Notes under the pieces: model-generated | What the model was told of the DNA's origin: nothing | What the model saw: the letters and a program-made list of their open reading frames with translations, nothing else | The model's database searches: none | Position numbers and translations under genes: made by a program | Source: an uncultured Bacteroidales bacterium | Lineage (GTDB): Bacteria; Bacteroidota; Bacteroidia; Bacteroidales; Paludibacteraceae | Direction of reading: 5' to 3' | Length of the DNA: 14,280 nucleotides | Assembly (NCBI GenBank): GCA_937892015.1 | Contig: CALAUY010000089.1 | Span: forward strand, 1 to 14,280 | Shown here: piece after piece, positions 1 to 6,598 of the stretch | Numbering within the stretch: the first letter of the stretch is position 1 | Layout of the letters: each line of letters begins with the position of its first letter

Positions 1-50
1 CATACGAGATCGTGATGTGACTGGAGTTCAGACGTGTGCTCTTCCGATCT
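1..50 (+). other. Illumina TruSeq index adapter (sequencing artefact)
   Basis: Bases 1-10 match the end of the Illumina P7 oligo (CATACGAGAT). Bases 11-16 (CGTGAT) are the reverse complement of TruSeq index 1 (ATCACG). Bases 17-50 match the rest of the index read-2 primer, ending in CTTCCGATCT. The genomic insert starts at base 51 in the middle of fabD. This is untrimmed adapter at a contig end, not DNA of the organism. Any translation running through it gives a false N-terminus. The match is from knowledge of the adapter sequence and is nearly certain because the three parts occur in the right order and spacing. Confidence 0.98.
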
Positions 51-362
51 GCATTCCATAGCCCATTGATGCAACCCGCAGCAGAAGAACTGCAACAAGG
101 CATCATGGCCGCAAAGTTCGCTGAGCCCCAATGTCCTATCTATCAGAACGTCAATGCGTTACCTCAAACCGACCCGCAACTTATCCGCACGCATCTGATT
201 GCACAACTCACCTCTCCCGTACGTTGGACGCAAACAGTACGCAACATGCTCAGCGATGGTGCAACGCAGTTCATCGAATACGGACCGGGCAAAGTGCTTA
301 CAGGTCTTATTCATAAAATCGACAGCGAAGTGGATGCGCAGAGCACCGACAATCGCGAGTAA
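51..362 (+). CDS. fabD: Malonyl-CoA:ACP transacylase FabD, C-terminal fragment (5' end missing)
   Basis: This is the last 103 residues of malonyl-CoA:acyl-carrier-protein transacylase, the cytoplasmic enzyme that loads malonyl groups onto ACP for fatty-acid elongation. The fragment opens with AFHSPLM, the conserved motif around the catalytic His (the family's GAFHSPLM; His201 in E. coli). It ends with FIEYGPGKVLTGLIHKI, the typical GPGxVLxGL C-terminal signature. The family is usually about 290-310 residues, so roughly two thirds, including the GHSLG serine, is missing. The cause is the contig end: the reading frame continues upstream only into adapter sequence, so the Met at 36 is not a real start. 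It is followed after 67 bp by aspS on the same strand. The identification is firm; only the missing part is unknown. Confidence 0.93.
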   Translation, partial: AFHSPLMQPAAEELQQGIMAAKFAEPQCPIYQNVNALPQTDPQLIRTHLIAQLTSPVRWTQTVRNMLSDGATQFIEYGPGKVLTGLIHKIDSEVDAQSTDNRE

Positions 363-369
363 AACAACG

Positions 370-417
370 GCTAATCAGTAATGAGAATAAACTGCTAATC
401 AGTAAATTAGAAGCAAT
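370..417 (+). repeat. Two-copy direct repeat, 24-bp period, in the fabD-aspS gap
   Basis: The 12-mer gctaatcagtaa occurs at 370-381 and again at 394-405, giving a 24-bp period. The second unit ends about 12 bp before the aspS start codon. The 67-bp gap is AT-rich and shows no clear terminator or promoter. The repeat is directly visible; any regulatory role is inference. Confidence 0.75.
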
Positions 418-429
418 ATACGGAAGAAT

Positions 430-2187
430 ATGTATAGAACAGTTACATGTGGAGAACTGCGTCTTGCTGATGTGGGCAAGACGGTTACACTCGCCGGTTG
501 GGTGCAACGCATCCGCAAAATGGGGGGGATGACGTTCATTGACTTGCGTGACAGATACGGCATTACTCAATTGAGTTTCAATCAAGAAGTGGATGCTGCG
601 CTATGCGATGCGGCAAATAAACTTGGTCGCGAATATGTGCTGCAAGTGACCGGTAAGGTGGTGGAGCGCTATTCGAAGAATGCGGCCTTACCAACGGGTG
701 AGATTGAGATTGAAGTCAGTCAACTCAAAGTGCTCAATCCGGCCATCACACCACCGTTTACCATTGAAGATGAGACCGATGGAGGCGATGATATCAGGAT
801 GAAATACCGCTATTTGGACTTGCGTCGGTCATGCGTTCGCAAGAACCTCGAACTACGCCACAAGATGGCATTCGAGGTTCGCCGTTATCTCGACCAACAC
901 GGCTTTTTGGAGGTAGAGACACCCGTTCTTGTCAATTCGACGCCGGAAGGAGCGCGAGATTTCGTTGTTCCCTCGCGAATGAATCCCGGGCAGTTCTACG
1001 CTCTCCCGCAGAGTCCACAGACGCTCAAACAGTTGCTGATGGTCAGCGGTTTCGACCGTTATTTCCAGATTGCCAAGTGTTTCCGCGACGAGGACTTGCG
1101 CGCTGATCGCCAGCCGGAGTTCACGCAAATAGACTGCGAGATGTCGTTCGTCGAGCAAGAAGATGTGCTGGAGATGTTCGAGGGCATGAGTCGGCATCTT
1201 TTCAAGACCATCAAGGGCATTGACTTGCCGCGACTGCCTCGTATGACGTGGGCCGATGCAATGAAATATTACGGTAGTGACAAGCCTGACATGCGCTTTG
1301 GGATGACGTTCGTTGAGTTGATGAATATTTTCCATTCTGCGCCGGGTTTTGCTGTGTTCGACAGTGCCAACTATATCGGCGGTATCTGTGCGAAAGGATG
1401 TGCATCATACACACGCAAGCAACTGGATGCGCTTACCGATTTCGTCAAGCGTCCGCAGATAGGTGCTAAAGGGATGGTGTATGCGCGCATTGAGGCCGAT
1501 GGCAATGTCAAGTCGAGCGTTGATAAGTTCTACTCGCAAGAACTTCTGCAGCAAGTAAAAGCGGCGATGCAAGCAGAGGCGGGCGACCTCATCCTCATCC
1601 TCAGTGGAGAGGACGTGATGAAGACGCGTAAACAGTTGAGTGAGCTGCGATTAGAGATGGGACGACAACTCGGACTGCGTGACCCGCAGAAGTTCAGTTG
1701 TCTCTGGGTTATCGATTTTCCGATGTACGAATGGAGCGATGAGGAGCAGCGTCTGATGGCGATGCATCACCCGTTCACGAGTCCCAAACCCGAAGATATC
1801 CCGCTCTTGGATACCGACCCCGCGTCCGTTCGTGCGAACGCTTATGATATGGTAATCAATGGAGTAGAGGTTGGAGGCGGTTCGATTCGTATCCACGATG
1901 CTAAACTGCAGGAGAAGGTGTTTGAGATACTCGGCTTCACGCCCGAACAGGCGCAGACGAAGTTCGGTTTCCTAATGAACGCATTCAAGTACGGCGCTCC
2001 GCCGCATGGTGGACTGGCGTACGGACTCGACCGTTTCGTGAGTCTGTTCGCAGGACTCGACTCTATCCGCGACTGCATCGCGTTCCCGAAGAACAACCAG
2101 GGTCGCGATGTTATGCTCGGAGCGCCCGGGTTGATTGACCAGATTCAGCTCGATGAACTGCAACTGAAAGTAAATCTGAAAGGATGA
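430..2187 (+). CDS. aspS: Aspartyl-tRNA synthetase
   Basis: A class II aminoacyl-tRNA synthetase that charges tRNA-Asp with aspartate in the cytoplasm. At 585 residues it has the normal bacterial length. The N-terminal OB-fold anticodon-binding domain covers about residues 1-105 (GWVQRIRKMGGMTFIDLRD). Motif 1 lies near 160-167. Motif 2 is FRDEDLRADRQPEFTQID at 218-235. The bacterial GAD insertion spans roughly 290-405. Motif 3 is GGLAYGLDRFV at 527-537. At the position where non-discriminating bacterial enzymes such as that of Pseudomonas carry His (RRRDHGG) this protein has Met31, as E. coli has Leu, which mildly favours a discriminating enzyme. The start at 430 gives the expected N-terminus; an AG-rich stretch (ggaagaat) precedes it. 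It follows fabD and precedes a HAD phosphatase, both co-directional. Confidence 0.98.
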   Translation: MYRTVTCGELRLADVGKTVTLAGWVQRIRKMGGMTFIDLRDRYGITQLSFNQEVDAALCDAANKLGREYVLQVTGKVVERYSKNAALPTGEIEIEVSQLKVLNPAITPPFTIEDETDGGDDIRMKYRYLDLRRSCVRKNLELRHKMAFEVRRYLDQHGFLEVETPVLVNSTPEGARDFVVPSRMNPGQFYALPQSPQTLKQLLMVSGFDRYFQIAKCFRDEDLRADRQPEFTQIDCEMSFVEQEDVLEMFEGMSRHLFKTIKGIDLPRLPRMTWADAMKYYGSDKPDMRFGMTFVELMNIFHSAPGFAVFDSANYIGGICAKGCASYTRKQLDALTDFVKRPQIGAKGMVYARIEADGNVKSSVDKFYSQELLQQVKAAMQAEAGDLILILSGEDVMKTRKQLSELRLEMGRQLGLRDPQKFSCLWVIDFPMYEWSDEEQRLMAMHHPFTSPKPEDIPLLDTDPASVRANAYDMVINGVEVGGGSIRIHDAKLQEKVFEILGFTPEQAQTKFGFLMNAFKYGAPPHGGLAYGLDRFVSLFAGLDSIRDCIAFPKNNQGRDVMLGAPGLIDQIQLDELQLKVNLKG

Positions 2188-2192
2188 TTCGC

Positions 2193-2232
2193 AGGGTGAA
2201 GAAGGGCGTTTGTCTGAACTCCTTCACTCCCT
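2193..2232 (+). terminator. Possible imperfect hairpin downstream of aspS
   Basis: agggtgaag (2193-2201) can pair with cttca and ccct (2222-2232), leaving a two-base bulge and a loop of about 20 bases. A short run of T follows (ttttg at 2237-2241). The stem is imperfect and the T-tract short, so it may be a weak terminator, a processing site or chance. Confidence 0.25.
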
Positions 2233-2246
2233 AATGTTTTGTATCT

Positions 2247-2909
2247 ATGATAGAAACGATTGTTCTCGATTTGGGTGGCGTGCTGATGGAGCACGATATA
2301 CAGGCTTGCGTCAAGAGGTTTCAACAGCTTCTTGGCGCAAACTTCGCCAAACTGGGATTGGGCGATGATGGTGAGCCAACGGACGTAGAGATGCCCATCA
2401 TGCGAGACTATGAGACGGGTTACGCCAACACCGATGATTTCGTGAAGGCACTTCTGCCGCTCAGCAAGGAGGGTACGACGCGCCAAGACATCCTCGATGT
2501 GTGGAACATGATGTTGCTTGGAATCCCCGCGGAGCGATTGGAGCGTGTGTTGCGGCTCAAGCAGCATTATCCCGTTTTTCTGCTCAGCAACAACAGCGAA
2601 GAGCATTGGCGGTTTTGCGTGGAGAAGTTTTTCTCTTCACCCGATTGTGATTCAGAAACGGTTCTTCACCGCTATTTTGACGAGGTGTTCCTCTCGCAAG
2701 AGATGCATCTGAGCAAGCCCGATCCGCGTATTTTTGAGCAGGCAGATGCCCGCATAGAAGTTCAACTCGACCGCCCCGAACATCCGTACAACAAGGCGCA
2801 CACGATTTTTGTGGACGACCTCCCTGCCAATCGTGCTGCTGCCCAGGCGTACGGTTGGCAGACGTGTTCGAGTCTTGACGAGTTGGAAACAAAATTGTAT
2901 AATAATTGA
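2247..2909 (+). CDS. HAD-superfamily phosphatase (YihX-like)
   Basis: A 220-residue soluble haloacid-dehalogenase-superfamily hydrolase, probably a phosphatase on a small phosphorylated metabolite. The four HAD motifs are present. Motif I is VLDLGGVL with nucleophile Asp8. Motif II is LLSNN with Ser114. Motif III is the Lys in LSKPDPRIF (Lys157). Motif IV is FVDD at 188-191. A helical cap lies between motifs I and II (about residues 15-105), as in subfamily IA. The usual acid/base Asp two positions after the nucleophile is Gly10; this also holds for the YihX branch (DLGNV), whose E. coli member hydrolyses glucose-1-phosphate, so it does not mean the enzyme is dead. The start at 2247 places motif I at the N-terminus as expected. 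It lies 59 bp after aspS and 114 bp before ettA. The family is sure, the substrate unknown. Confidence 0.9.
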   Translation: MIETIVLDLGGVLMEHDIQACVKRFQQLLGANFAKLGLGDDGEPTDVEMPIMRDYETGYANTDDFVKALLPLSKEGTTRQDILDVWNMMLLGIPAERLERVLRLKQHYPVFLLSNNSEEHWRFCVEKFFSSPDCDSETVLHRYFDEVFLSQEMHLSKPDPRIFEQADARIEVQLDRPEHPYNKAHTIFVDDLPANRAAAQAYGWQTCSSLDELETKLYNN

Positions 2910-2914
2910 CCGCC

Positions 2915-2932
2915 TGTTCGGGCTATCGGACA
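2915..2932 (+). terminator. Possible small hairpin after the HAD gene
   Basis: tgttcg (2915-2920) and cggaca (2927-2932) can form a six-pair stem with one G-U pair and a six-base loop, five bases after the HAD stop codon. Downstream sequence is AT-rich (caagttattg) but lacks a proper U-tract. It is only a weak terminator candidate. Confidence 0.22.
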
Positions 2933-2975
2933 AGTTATTGTAATATTGAATCATTGTACAATTGCAAAATAATTA

Positions 2976-3023
2976 AATCGTCAATCATTCGTCCAATCGT
3001 CAATAAATTATCAAATTGTTAAT
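2976..3023 (+). repeat. Degenerate 19-bp-period repeat directly before ettA
   Basis: aatcgtcaat occurs at 2976-2985 and 2995-3004, and a diverged copy aattgttaat at 3014-3023, each 19 bp apart. The last copy ends on the base before the ettA ATG. The leader is very AT-rich. The two exact copies are visible; the third is an inferred, mutated unit. Confidence 0.6.
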
Positions 3024-4700
3024 ATGGCAGACGACAAGAAAATCATCTTTTCCATGGTCGGCGTGAGTAAAGCGTTCTCGCCGCAAAAGAAAGTTCTCAG
3101 CAACATCTATCTCAGCTTCTTTTATGGAGCCAAGATAGGAATCATCGGCCTCAATGGAGCCGGCAAATCGACGCTGCTGAAGATTATCGCGGGGGTTGAG
3201 AAAAACTACGAGGGGCACGTTGTTTTCTCGCCGGGCTATTCGGTTGGTTACTTGGAGCAAGACCCGAAGCTTGACCCGCAAAAGACTGTCAAACAATGTG
3301 TTCAAGAGGGTGTACAGCCTATCATGGACATGCTCGCGGAGTACGACCAAATCAATGCTGCCTTTGCTGAACCGGATGCCGATTTCGACCGACTGATAGC
3401 CCGTCAAGGCGAGTTGCAAGAGTTGCTCGACCAAGTGGATGCATGGAATATCGACAATAAACTGGAGCGTGCGATGGATGCGCTGCGATGCCCGAATGAG
3501 GATGCGTTAGTGGAGACCCTTTCCGGAGGCGAACGTCGTCGCGTTGCATTGTGCCGACTGCTACTGCAACAACCTGATATTCTGTTGCTTGATGAGCCTA
3601 CTAACCACCTCGATGCAGAGTCCATCGATTGGCTCGAACAGCATCTCAACCAATATCCAGGAACGGTTATTGCCGTCACGCACGACCGCTATTTTCTAGA
3701 CGATGTGGCCGGATGGATTCTCGAACTCGACCGCGGTGAAGGCATCCCTTGGCAGGGCAACTACTCGTCGTGGCTCGAACAGAAAACGACACGCATGGCG
3801 ATGGAGGAGAAACAGGCGAGCAAACGACGTAAGACGTTGGAGCGTGAGCTGGAATGGGTACGTATGGCTCCCAAAGCGCGACAAGCCAAGTCGAAAGCGC
3901 GTCTCGGCGCATACGACCGCATGCTCAATGAAGAACAGAAAGAGCGCGAAGAGCGTCTTGAGATCTTCATCCCCAACGGACCGCGACTCGGCAACAAAGT
4001 CATCAACGCGGTGGATGTGGCCAAAGCTTACGGTGATAAACTGCTCTTTGAGAACCTCAATTTTATGCTTCCACCCAATGGCATCGTTGGCGTTATCGGC
4101 CCCAATGGAGCAGGCAAAACCACCCTCTTCCGCATGATTATGGGGATGGAACAAGCCGACAAGGGTACGTTCGAGGTTGGCGAAACGGTGAAGGTGGGAT
4201 ACGTCGATCAAGTACATTCGGGCATTGACCCCGACAAGTCGGTCTTTGAGACTATCTCCGGCGGAACAGAGTTCATCCGTGTCGGTGGACGAGAGGTCAA
4301 TGCACGTGCCTATTTGAGCCGCTTTAATTTTACCGGTGCGGACCAAGAGAAGAAATGCGGCGTACTCTCCGGTGGTGAGCGCAACCGACTCCATCTGGCA
4401 CTCACCCTCAAGAGCGAGGCGAACGTGCTGTTGTTAGACGAACCGACAAACGACATCGATGTGAACACGCTCCGTGCGCTCGAAGAGGGACTGGAGAACT
4501 TTGCCGGATGCGCTGTGGTCATCTCGCACGATCGGTGGTTTCTCAACCGCATCTGCACACATATCCTCGCATATGAGGGCGATTCTAAAGTGTTCTTCTT
4601 CGAGGGTAGTTACTCCGAATACGAGGAGAACAAACGTTTCCGTCTCGGCGTAGATGCCACCGAACCTAAGCGTATCCGCTACAAAAAACTCATGGCATAA
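3024..4700 (+). CDS. ettA: Energy-dependent translational throttle protein EttA (ABC-F ATPase)
   Basis: A 558-residue soluble ABC-F protein with two ATPase domains and no membrane segments. In E. coli, EttA binds the ribosomal E site and gates entry into elongation according to the ATP/ADP ratio. Walker A motifs are GLNGAGKST (42-50) and GPNGAGKTT (359-367). Signature motifs LSGGE are at 166-170 and 448-452. Walker B and catalytic Glu are at 186-191 and 469-473, each in LLLDEPTN. The segment between the two cassettes (about 243-325: WQGNYSSWLEQK and a basic helix) is the P-site tRNA interaction region. The C-terminus (EPKRIRYKKLMA) matches the EttA group rather than Uup or drug-resistance ABC-F proteins. 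Length and start agree with the E. coli protein (about 555 residues). A repeat-containing leader precedes it, and a 181-bp gap with 25-bp repeats follows. Confidence 0.96.
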   Translation: MADDKKIIFSMVGVSKAFSPQKKVLSNIYLSFFYGAKIGIIGLNGAGKSTLLKIIAGVEKNYEGHVVFSPGYSVGYLEQDPKLDPQKTVKQCVQEGVQPIMDMLAEYDQINAAFAEPDADFDRLIARQGELQELLDQVDAWNIDNKLERAMDALRCPNEDALVETLSGGERRRVALCRLLLQQPDILLLDEPTNHLDAESIDWLEQHLNQYPGTVIAVTHDRYFLDDVAGWILELDRGEGIPWQGNYSSWLEQKTTRMAMEEKQASKRRKTLERELEWVRMAPKARQAKSKARLGAYDRMLNEEQKEREERLEIFIPNGPRLGNKVINAVDVAKAYGDKLLFENLNFMLPPNGIVGVIGPNGAGKTTLFRMIMGMEQADKGTFEVGETVKVGYVDQVHSGIDPDKSVFETISGGTEFIRVGGREVNARAYLSRFNFTGADQEKKCGVLSGGERNRLHLALTLKSEANVLLLDEPTNDIDVNTLRALEEGLENFAGCAVVISHDRWFLNRICTHILAYEGDSKVFFFEGSYSEYEENKRFRLGVDATEPKRIRYKKLMA

Positions 4701-4720
4701 TTCCGGCAAACAGCGCAAAA

Positions 4721-4884
4721 GCAAATAGAAAACAAGTGCACAAAAGCAAATAGAAAACAAGTGCACAAAAGCAAATAGAAAACAAGTGCATAAAAAAGCA
4801 AATAGAAAACAAGTGCATAAAAGCAAATAGAAAATAAGTGTACAAGAGCAAATAGAACACCAAATGCAAATAGAAAAGCAAATG
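4721..4884 (+). repeat. Tandem array of 25-bp units leading into the fabI-like start codon
   Basis: Five units beginning with gcaaatagaaaacaagtgca follow one another at 4721, 4746, 4771, 4798 and 4823. Each is 25 bp except the third, which has two extra A's (27 bp). The array then decays into an 18-bp unit (4848) and a 12-bp unit (4866), and a last partial copy (gcaaat at 4878) supplies the start ATG at 4882. There are no spacers of unique sequence, so this is not a CRISPR array. Most units contain a tiny frame GTG-CAC-AAA-AGC-AAA-TAG or a close variant. Because 25 is not a multiple of 3, every reverse frame stays open and gives spurious reverse ORFs. Confidence 0.92.
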
Positions 4885-5715
4885 TCGGGGATGTTGGTCG
4901 GTAAGCGGGGCGTCGTTTTCGGGGCTGTTGACGAGCGGTCGTTGGCGTGGCACACGGCTGTTGCCTGTCTGCGTCACGGGGCACGGTTAGTGCTGACGAA
5001 CACGTCGGTCGCCATCGAACTGGGCACGGTAAGCCAACTGGCCGAGTCGTACGGCATACCCCTCATTGCTTGCGATGCTACCAAGACCGACCAGATAGAA
5101 GCGCTTCTGACCGAAGCACAGGCGTTGCTTGGCGGCAAGATTGATTTTATCTTGCATGCAGTGGCGCAATCGCAGAACTTGCGTCGGCACAAGAGCTATG
5201 AGGAGACCGACTACAACTATTTCCTCCGGACGCTCGACATCTCTGCGTTGTCGTTGCACCGATTACTACAGGCGGCTCTCCGTCTGGATGCCATCGCAAC
5301 CGGTGGTTCGGTGGTGACGCTCACGTATATTGCTGCTGAGCGGAGTGTTGCGGGCTACAACGACATGTCGGATGCCAAAGCGATGCTGGAGTCGATTGTG
5401 CGTAATTTCGGCCGCATATATGCCGAGCGCCACCGTGTGCGAATCAATGCCGTTTCGCAATCTCCTACGCCTACTAAAGCTGCGGGCGAGTTCGACCGCA
5501 TGAACTATTTTTTCCGTCTTACTGATGAGCTCAGTCCGCTGGGGAACGCCGATGCGGACGACCTTGCCGACTTGTGTGTGGCTCTCTTTAGCGACCTTAC
5601 TCGCAAGGTGACCATGCAGACGATATACAATGATGGTGGTTTTTCGCGAACGACGCTCACGACACGTTTCACCGACACGTACAGTCGCGCTATTGATGAC
5701 ATGCCAAATGAGTGA
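4882..5715 (+). CDS. fabI: FabI-like enoyl-ACP reductase (NADH)
   Basis: A 277-residue short-chain dehydrogenase/reductase of the FabI family, which reduces the trans-2-enoyl-ACP double bond in fatty-acid elongation. The N-terminus GKRGVVFG is followed by the FabI cofactor signature G-x5-S-x-A (GAVDERSLA). The catalytic pair is in YIAAERSVAGYNDMSDAK, with Tyr149 and the Tyr159-x6-Lys166 motif numbered from this start. The C-terminal signature SDLTRKVTMQTIYNDGGF is also FabI-like. The chosen ATG gives MSGMLVGKRG; ATGs at 4864 (six extra residues encoded by the upstream repeat) and 4891 are alternatives. The sequence seems diverged from typical housekeeping Bacteroidales FabI, so it may be a second, dedicated copy; I cannot see whether another fabI exists. 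It overlaps the next gene by 8 bp, suggesting co-translation with an acyltransferase and a ketosynthase. Confidence 0.88.
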   Translation: MSGMLVGKRGVVFGAVDERSLAWHTAVACLRHGARLVLTNTSVAIELGTVSQLAESYGIPLIACDATKTDQIEALLTEAQALLGGKIDFILHAVAQSQNLRRHKSYEETDYNYFLRTLDISALSLHRLLQAALRLDAIATGGSVVTLTYIAAERSVAGYNDMSDAKAMLESIVRNFGRIYAERHRVRINAVSQSPTPTKAAGEFDRMNYFFRLTDELSPLGNADADDLADLCVALFSDLTRKVTMQTIYNDGGFSRTTLTTRFTDTYSRAIDDMPNE

Positions 5716-6598
5716 GAAGACCAAACAATGGCGTGGCAAGACCGGCGGCACACAAGGCATGCAACGCACTCTAATCCGTTGGTTTAGGCACATCGACACA
5801 CGATGGATTATTGGTTTGACTGCCCCATGGGTCTTTTTCTCTATCCTCTTCATGCCGACCGCGTGTCGTGCTGCATGGCGTTACCAACGCCAGCGACTCC
5901 ACAAGAAAGGGCTTTCTGCCTGTTTTGGCGTGTGGCGGCAGTTCTTTGCGATGAGCCACGTCGTTCTCGACCGCTTTGCCGCGTTCGCGGGTCAACCTTT
6001 CACTATCCGACGCGATGATCCCACAGACTTGATGAACCGCCTCCAACATCAACCGGATGGGTTTGTTATCCTCTCTTCTCACGTTGGTAATCAAGAACTT
6101 GCGGGGTATTTCACTGCCTCGCTCAAACCCATGCAGGTACTCATCTATCTCGGCGATACAGAGACAATGAATCACGAACGGGCACTTTTGTTCGAGAAGA
6201 ACAACCTGCATTTCCTGCCTATACGAACAGACGGGAGTCATATCTTCGATATGCACCAAGCGTTGCAACGCGGTGAAGTGCTCTCTATCCATGGTGACCG
6301 TGTTTTTGCCGATAGTCGTACGCTTCAAGCCCCGCTGCTCGGGGCAGATGCCACGTTTCCTGAAGGCCCTTTCCGCGTCGCAGCAGTCGAGCGACTGCCT
6401 GTTCTCACGATGTTCATGCTTCGCACTGCCCACAATACGTACGAGTTGCGCATCCGTGGGTTGAGTCGGCCCGACGATAGTGCGTTGAGCAACCGAGCAC
6501 TGGCCGAACAGCTACTTGAGCGCTACGCGGCCGAGATAGAGAACGCACTGCGTGACTATCCCGAACAATGGTTTAATTTCTACGATGTATGGCAATGA
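5708..6598 (+). CDS. LpxL/HtrB-like lysophospholipid acyltransferase
   Basis: A 296-residue protein of the lysophospholipid/lipid A acyltransferase superfamily, expected to move an acyl chain from ACP or CoA to a membrane-lipid acceptor at the inner face of the cytoplasmic membrane. Residues about 33-50 (WIIGLTAPWVFFSILFMP) form a likely membrane anchor. The catalytic motif is H125-x4-E130 (SSHVGNQE), with Glu replacing the more common Asp, which many LpxL-type enzymes also do. The block FPEGPFRVA (217-225) and the C-terminus YPEQWFNFYDVW match the LpxL/HtrB type. The start at 5708 overlaps the fabI-like stop by 8 bp (ATGAGTGA); an upstream in-frame ATG at 5630 lies deep inside fabI and was rejected. 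It overlaps the ketosynthase by 4-10 bp. Acyltransferases of this type occur in aryl-polyene and flexirubin clusters, which suggests that it may acylate a special product instead of lipid A. Confidence 0.85.
   Translation: MSEKTKQWRGKTGGTQGMQRTLIRWFRHIDTRWIIGLTAPWVFFSILFMPTACRAAWRYQRQRLHKKGLSACFGVWRQFFAMSHVVLDRFAAFAGQPFTIRRDDPTDLMNRLQHQPDGFVILSSHVGNQELAGYFTASLKPMQVLIYLGDTETMNHERALLFEKNNLHFLPIRTDGSHIFDMHQALQRGEVLSIHGDRVFADSRTLQAPLLGADATFPEGPFRVAAVERLPVLTMFMLRTAHNTYELRIRGLSRPDDSALSNRALAEQLLERYAAEIENALRDYPEQWFNFYDVWQ

Noticed and set aside
36..50. Start codon for the fabD fragment at base 36
   Set aside because: It lies in the Illumina adapter; only bases from 51 onward are genomic.
363..429. 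Bacteroidetes-type promoter (TTG / TAnnTTTG) before aspS and in other gaps
   Set aside because: No convincing match with the right spacing was found in any gap, so no promoter is called.
3696..4394. Minus-strand ORF of 232 residues opposite ettA
   Set aside because: Antisense to a well-conserved ettA domain, with no recognisable protein features.
4721..4877. CRISPR array
   Set aside because: The 25-bp units are directly adjacent, have no unique spacers, and decay toward the start codon; no cas gene is in the window.
4434..4984. Minus-strand ORFs with repeated Leu/Phe/Cys (about 95-173 residues)
   Set aside because: They are produced by the 25-bp repeat, which stays open in all three reverse frames, and they run antisense to ettA or the fabI-like gene.
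5630..5707. Longer start of the acyltransferase inside fabI
   Set aside because: The extra 26 residues overlap conserved FabI coding sequence; the ATG at 5708 gives a normal operon overlap.
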